64,000 nt of DNA from Chrysaora quinquecirrha (taxonomy: Eukaryota; Cnidaria; Scyphozoa; Semaeostomeae; Pelagiidae), in the NCBI GenBank assembly GCA_014526335.1, contig JACTAT010000113.1:194276-258275 (forward strand). The letters run 5' to 3'. The stretch's first letter is position 1. Each line of letters opens with the position of its first letter. The notes under the pieces were generated by a model, which was not told the DNA's origin, did not search any database, and worked only from the letters and a program-made list of their open reading frames with translations. Below, piece after piece: positions 34,861 to 64,000 of the stretch. The translations under genes and the position numbers were made by a program.

Positions 34861-36974
34861 AATATCATTTCGCTTCACCTTGTTTCTAACCCCATGAATC
34901 GTGAATCAAGATTTTCCCATAGAACGTAGTTGATGTTCTTCGTTCATAACAGATAAGCATGTAGTTCCCTACATCCGAGAGACTTTGTTAATATGGGGTG
35001 CTCACATGAACATACAGAAAGCTACAACATCAGGCTGGGAGATGTACCTGGCCTAATACGTTGCAAATAATTCATTCACACTGTATTTTTTAGCTTGGTT
35101 ATTGGCCTAACTGGTTCTGTATTGTACACCTATTCAGTTTCTCTCTCAGAATCCCCAAAGGATGTGGGAAACGACGAAAAACGAACTGCTGCTGTATAGA
35201 ATATTGTATAACAAAATATTGAATTTTTAGAAATTGAAAAAACAAACAAAAACAAACAAAAAGAAAAATAAAGAAAAATAAACAAAAATAAAGAAGACGT
35301 TCAAAAAAGAATTTCTTAAAAAATGTCTGCTAATCTTCCCAAGCTACTGAAAATTACATCTTAAAGTTGTGTGAAAAACATACTGAAAACTTTAAGATTT
35401 CTCGTTGTTGATGAGTAGATACTTATAGTGTAATACTTTATTAACTCGTATGATGTAGTTTTTGTAAAATTTTAAAAAATTTTATTTATAAAAGAAACTC
35501 GTCATCTCGTCACCATTCTCTCGACAAAATACATATCTTGCTAAAGCCTCGTTCCCAATACGTCGTTGGGTATCGCTGTAGCTGAGTTTGTGACACATCA
35601 CTAGACACATCTGAGTCCCAGTTATCGCTCATGAAACAGAGGCTAACACTAAAATGAGATCACTCAAACTGGTAGTTGTAATGGGGTGTCGTAGTGGTGG
35701 AGGAGCGGAAACTAACGACTAAGGTAATAAGTCTAACCCACGACACAAGTGCTTATCCATCACACTTCGCAAAATATACCACCACAGTAGTGCGTATGGT
35801 GTATAGATTCGCTTGCGTGAAGGGAAGTTTAATCCAAAAGGGAAGTCATAGCGCAGTTTCATAACAAGGACACACATTGAAAATTAACCCCTAACATCGC
35901 TGACTAGACTGATTACCTGAGTCGTAGTTTCGCTATTGAATTGAATTGATGGACGCTCAAACTAGTTTGAGCGATCTCCTTTTAGTGCTAGCCTCGGTCT
36001 CATGAGCGATAACTGGAGCTCAGGTAATCAGTCTAGTTATGTTTTATTTCATGGTCTTATTCAGTAAATTGTTTTGAACATTGGAAAAGGGACACAAAGG
36101 ATTCTTACCATGAATAGAATTATAATAACCACAGTAACCACGATGAGTTATCCAACGGCAACGTAGGAGCGGACAGGGATAACCATAGACCTGAACAATT
36201 GATAGGACTTTCCAACATAACGTGATAGTAATATTAGCTTAATAATACAAGTCCTTTTAACCATAGTTTGAAGTTGCAAGATTTATGCTATTCACCAAGC
36301 GAGGAAAGATCTTCAGTTCTTCATCCATAGCAGTGACTCGGCAGTGACCACACAGCAGCTCATGATGTCCCCATATGTAGTTACAGTTATCTGACATACC
36401 AGTGACAAGCTATTCCAACTAGAATTCCTTCAAACGCTGATTATACTCAAACATGGGATTGTCAAGACCCAAATATTAGCCCGGTACCAAACATCAATCA
36501 TCTCCACACAATACGTTTAGCATTCTTGAAAGGTCAGCTTCAAGGCACTTTGGAAGACGAAATTTTAGCCTAGCCGTCAACAGGATTCATAGAATCGTGT
36601 GTACATAGAACCATGTTAACTGTCTCTTGGTCAGAAATCATTTCATTTCATTGAACAAGCCTCCGACTGGCTAATGTCTTTGTGCAAGCTCCATGAGTCA
36701 AATAAACGAAACCAAAGAGTGATTGTTTGCAAAACATCTAGATTACGAACAGTCCACTGATCTATGAAATACTGTCAACTCTCTCTGAGGAATTTTGAAC
36801 GTGTTAAAGAAGATGCCAATATCTAGATTCCAGTCAACTATTCCACCATTTAGATGGATGAATTTTTCTTCGAAAATGCACAACAGACAAACAATGACAG
36901 TTGAGTGCGAATCACCCCAACCAGGTGACCTTGTAGTAAGCTAGACCCAATTAAAAATCTAATTAAAAGCATTG
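34861..36974. repeat. Intergenic with A-rich tract and small MITE
   Basis: A run of aaacaaacaaaaa/aaataaag words at 35215-35305 could be a retroposon tail. A 133-bp element at 35904-36036 has perfect 18-bp ends (ctagactgattacctgag and its complement). A related inverted segment lies at 35590-35720 (cagttatcgctcatgaaac). No gene recognised. It is the presumed 3' UTR side of the DYRK2-type gene. Confidence 0.55.
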
Positions 36975-59851
<22,877 letters not shown>

Positions 59852-60049
59852 CTAATAAAAAGACCAAAATTCAGCAATATATAGAAAATTTGAAATACCA
59901 TACCATACCATAGAAAGTTTCAAATCAAATATTTTCAAATAGACAAATAAACAACTGGAAAGCAGAAATACTTCGAAAATAATTTATTTTACCAAATTTA
60001 TCTTACAGTTTGTGATACTATACAAATCATACTATACTATGCTATGCGA

Positions 60050-60631
60050 TCATACTATACCATACCCTATCCTCCCAAACCATACCATACAATACCATAT
60101 CATTCAATACCATACCATACCATACAATACCATACAATACCATATCATACCATACCATATCATACCATACCATACAATACCATATCATACCATACCATAC
60201 CATACCATACAATACCATACAATACCATATCATACCATACCATACAATACCATATCATACCATACCATACAATACCATACAATACCATACCATACCATAC
60301 CATACCATACCATACAATACCATACAATACCATATCATACCATACCATACAATACCATATCATACCCAACCATACGATACCATACAATACCATATCATAC
60401 CATACCATACCATACCATATCATACCATACCATACAATACCATACAATAACATATCATACCATACCATACCATACCATACAATACCATAGGATACCATAT
60501 CATACCATACCATACCATACCATACCAGACCATACAATACCATACCATACCATACCATACCATACCATACCATACCATACAATACCATATCATACCATAC
60601 CATACAGTACCATATCATACCATACCATACC
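60050..60631. repeat. CCATA/CAATA pentanucleotide satellite
   Basis: Nearly uninterrupted array of catac, cataa and catat pentamer variants, about 580 bp. It is open in several frames on both strands only because the unit lacks stops. Confidence 0.95.
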
Positions 60632-62733
60632 GAGGGTACTTCGGGGTTTGCGGTATTGCGGTATCGGGGTAAAATATGCGCGGTATTTCGGTATTGAAGG
60701 AAAAACCTGGCGGTATTGCGGTATTGAAATTTCACAGCGCGGTATTCGGTATTTTACGAACCTTGAAAGGAACAGCTAAGAGCCATAGCAAAAGAAAAAC
60801 TTAAGAGTTACCAGACATCAATACAAGAAAGTAAGTCGAAATGAAGAGAAGATTAATGTATTGAATTGTGAAATTCAGCCAGTATAATTGTTTTGGCGCA
60901 CCGAACCGGCCAAAGATATGACTTTTTCGACAGTAATTTGTGATATTTTTCTGTTTACTTCATGACTTTACATTTCTGTTCCACGACGATACATTTTGGT
61001 TGCGTTTGGTTAGTTGATTTTACAATTTTTTTTGCGCGATTTTACATTTTCGTTGCGCGATTTTGCTTTATGGTTCCACGACTTAACATCGATGCAGTAG
61101 GCTTGAAATGTGAAAAAGTGAGTGACGTTTTTGACTGACACTGTTTGCAGTGATGGGTACAGTTTATGCTTCAATGATGATTCCTTTATATTTCCCATGA
61201 TGTTGGAATATCTAAGGCCAGCACCCGGTGAGCCCTGCAAATAATGTACGCATCTTGATTTTAAGTCACTTGAATGAGCCCTGCAGATGTACCCTGTTCG
61301 GTGTGCACTTTATTAATGACAAGACGTTTGCAATCTTTGAGATCATACAGAAGTTGTTCTTTTAACTGATCAAAAAGGCCAGGAATGAAATGTTAGCTAC
61401 TAATCCTGTATCGTGTTGTGAGTTCATGCAGCCAGTTGGCATTGCACTGAACTTGTTCGTGTTGTCTACATTTGCGATCTCCAAGTTAACTCAATAAGAA
61501 TTATTACCAAAATGCAAGAATGTGCGTCTTTTCTTGAGCAACTAGCAGGGGCGGACATCTAGAATATTTTTTGGGGGCGTAAACGTAGATGGGACAGACT
61601 AAGATTTTGGGAACCGTCTGGGCCTCTTTAGATGTCCAATTGCCAATGACTTTTCCCGAAAGGAAAGACAGTATACGTAATTAGGCGAGCAACAATTTAA
61701 AAAAGCAAGCGTCTCAAAGTGCTCTACGCATTCCCATAGTGATTTATGTTCATCGTTTTCGTCTAAAACGCTGTGTTGGTCCCGTACTGACTATTTTCCA
61801 ATTCTCATGGGACCGAATTCAATTTTAACTGTCCTGGATCGATTGTTATCGTTAGATATATCAGTTCTTCACTCATAACTTTACAGAAAGATTTCTGAGA
61901 ACTTTCCTGGTCCAAACTTTTCAAATTTGTCCAAGTTTTGGACTAATTGCTAATCAAATTTTTAGACTGACGTTGCCAATAAGGTAAAATTTCTGGACCG
62001 ACTGACAAAATATTTGGGGGGGGGGTGTCACACCCACATCCCACTAATGTGCGCCCCTGGCAACTAGGCTACCACTAGGAAGCGTTGTCGGTGCATACTA
62101 TGGGAGCAAGATTCTGTCTGAAACGAATTTTACTCTAACCAGGTAAAATTCCAAGACAAACAACAAGAAGACATATAATAACAAGTTAAGCAATACACGG
62201 GACCAGTTTTTAACCAAAATTGTCTAAAATTTTCAGAGCTCTCAATGTTGTGTCTTGAGTTTTACCCTGGGTTCTTGAGTTTATAATTACGCTCTTATTA
62301 AGTTCTTTCCTCCTCATTGACTGTTTCATCTCTGCCAAAACGAGGATATTCTTTCATTTTATCCAAAATAGGGCGTTTCCTGGCACACTAAAGGGCGTTT
62401 CCCGGCATGGTCCCAAAAATTTTTCTAGTGGCTAACCCCCAGACCCCCAAATTTCGCTCTCTTTGCTCGCTAGTCCAGCTTAACATGACCTAACTACGGA
62501 TCTGGAGGGAGAAATGGGACAAATGTATTAAGGATGGATTCAAATTCTTATACACTGGTGTTCTGTGTCATAATCACATTAACAATACTGATATTTTAGT
62601 CTTCAGCAATTTGCGGTATTTTGCAATTTTTTCGTGCGATATTCGATACGTTTCAGAGACATCACAAGGCCGTCGGATTCGGCGATTTTTGGCCCGGTAT
62701 TGCGGTATTGGGAGCGTCCCCGAAGTACCCCTC
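60632..62733. mobile_element. 2.1-kb element with GAGGGTACTTCGGGG inverted ends
   Basis: The left tip gagggtacttcgggg and the right tip ccccgaagtacccctc are perfect inverses. Both are followed inward by gcggtattgcggtat-type repeats (60650-60750 and 62605-62710). No transposase frame is evident. The left tip abuts the satellite exactly. The GGGTACTTC core echoes the CCCGGGG family. Confidence 0.7.
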
Positions 62734-63399
62734 TTTAAAATAAGAATCTAATGTCTCCTAAAATTTTGTCCAGGAGTGTAGATCTAAAACACAACTTAAC
62801 GCATTTCGAACGTGTTACGATAATTTAAGTAGCCAAGACCAGAAGATGAGTAATAGATAAATTTGACTTGTCTAAACACAACATGCATAATTAAACTTCA
62901 AAGTTTTGTGGAAAACAAATTACTAGATAACTACTGGAACTACGAAAACATCTGCTGCTGATCACATTTTTTATTGAAGAGCACACACACCGCCAAACAG
63001 TAGTGATTAATGTGTTGGTAATTCAAGAACAACAAGCGTTTTTCGAGGTTGTTTCATAGCAAATTTTAACTAATGCACATTTTGACTAATTGAAATAATA
63101 TAATTATGAGTGTAAAGAAAGTTAAACATGGCAAAAACCGATCAGATAAGTTTTGGTTGATTACAATAAGACGAAATTTTACGATGTTTAATCCATGATG
63201 TGTTGTTTAATTTATTAACTGAAACATTTATTATCTCGATATCAAAATCAAGATCGAAGCATGAACTGTCAAAAAATTTACAATTTATCGATCGAAGTTT
63301 TCATTAAAGATTGTAAATTGATAATGAAACATAGTGAATGGTTGGCCTAGATGAAGATTGTAATTAATAGATGATGGGTTTTCCAGCAAAAAAGAGGAT
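62734..63399. other. Intergenic or 5' intron sequence, nothing recognised
   Basis: AT-rich without repeats or coding families that I can identify. It may be intron or 5' flank of the kinase gene. Confidence 0.4.
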
Positions 63400-63435
63400 A
63401 GCTACGAAAAGTTAAGTAGAGTAAAATGAGTAAAT

Positions 63436-64000
63436 CGAATAAAAGTAAAGCGAAGTAAAGCGAAGTAAAGCGAAGTAAAGCGAAGTAAAGCAAAGTAAAG
63501 CAAATTAAAACAAAGTAAGAAAAATAAAGAAAACTAAAGCAAAGTAAAGCAAAGAAAAGAAAAGTAAAGCAAAGTAAAGCAAAGTAAAGCAAAGCAAAGT
63601 AAAGCAAAGTAAAGCAAAGCAAAGTAAAGCAAAGTAAAGCAAAGTAAAGTAAAGCAAAGTAAAAAAGTAAAGCAAAAGTAAAGCAAAGCAAAGTAAAGCA
63701 AAGTAAAGCAAAGTAAAGCAAAGTAAAGCAAAGTAAAGCAAAGTAAAGCAAAGTAAAGCAAAGTAAAGTAAAGTAAAGTAAAGCAAAGTAAAGCAAAGCA
63801 AAAAAAAAGCAAAGTAAAAAGTAAAAGCAAAAAGCAAAGCAAAGCAAAGTAAAGCAAAGTAAAGCAAAAGTAAAGCAAAAAGTAAAAGTAAAGCAAAAAA
63901 GTAAAGCAAAGTAAAGCAAAGTAAAGAAAAGCAAAGCAAAGCAAAACAAAGCAAAGTAAAGAAAAGTAAAGTAAAGCAAAGTAAAGCAAAGTAAAGGAAA
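63436..64000. repeat. AAAGC/AAAGT pentanucleotide satellite
   Basis: Array of aaagc and aaagt units running to the window end. On the minus strand it produces long Phe/Leu/Cys frames that are not genes. Confidence 0.95.

Noticed and set aside
60012..60779. Long open frames across the CCATA array on both strands (up to 255 codons)
   Set aside because: They are pure translations of a stop-free pentamer (Tyr-His-Thr-Ile-Pro periodicity), with no start context or domain.
61010..61240. Frame beginning after ttgcag at about 61236, considered as an upstream kinase exon
   Set aside because: It lies inside the 60632-62733 element, has no in-phase donor toward 59851, and lacks family similarity.
63347..63989. 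Three overlapping Leu/Phe/Cys-rich frames on the minus strand
   Set aside because: Products of the AAAGC/AAAGT satellite.

Overview
This is a repeat-rich, AT-rich animal nuclear window with spliced GT-AG genes. The host looks like an anthozoan cnidarian (coral or sea anemone). That is an inference from the gene and repeat mix: a THAP/P-type transposase, a multi-copy transposon ORF with a Cys-rich tail, a beta-helix plus multi-TM orphan receptor, a fibrinogen-domain gene and very many short inverted-repeat elements. No rRNA, true tRNA, CRISPR array or bacterial operon was seen.

Left part (1-13.3 kb). A rhodopsin-type GPCR relic (1614-8011, +) carries stops in its middle. It is split by a decayed P-like element that holds a THAP transposase (3127-5878, +) and a convergent spliced C2H2 zinc-finger gene (6804-7562, -). 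Next is an intact five-coding-exon inositol polyphosphate multikinase gene (IPMK, 9931-13291, +). I rebuilt it exon by exon to 379 codons with every phase matching.

Middle (14.4-36 kb). A complete cyclophilin A gene (14419-21519, -; 165 aa, 5 exons) has a 5.4-kb first intron filled by two transposons. One of them has four 160-bp tandem units at each end in inverted orientation. An intact four-exon gene (23517-27980, -) encodes a 541-aa secretory-pathway JmjC/cupin oxygenase ending in RDEL. Divergent from it are three exons of a TMEM241-like nucleotide-sugar-transporter relative (28629-30239, +) with one exon not found. From 30.2 to 36.9 kb there is mainly mobile-element debris, including a degenerate piggyBac-like piece.

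Right part (37-60 kb). Fifteen in-phase exons on the minus strand (59851 down to 36975) encode a DYRK2-class protein kinase whose 5' end is not recognised. Two plus-strand loci lie inside its introns. One is an orphan Cys-rich multi-TM gene (47765-51357) whose N-terminal coding part is interrupted by two transposons. The other is a fibrinogen-related gene (55932-58436) with a premature stop.

The window ends in satellites (CCATA-type and AAAGC/AAAGT-type) and a 2.1-kb inverted-repeat element.

The four gene models IPMK, PPIA, JmjC and DYRK2 are the firm part. The most interesting signal is the mobile-element landscape: a TA-flanked MITE superfamily sitting next to splice sites, a CCCGGGGGGTAC family with 8-bp target duplications and nested insertions, and the 160-bp-array element.
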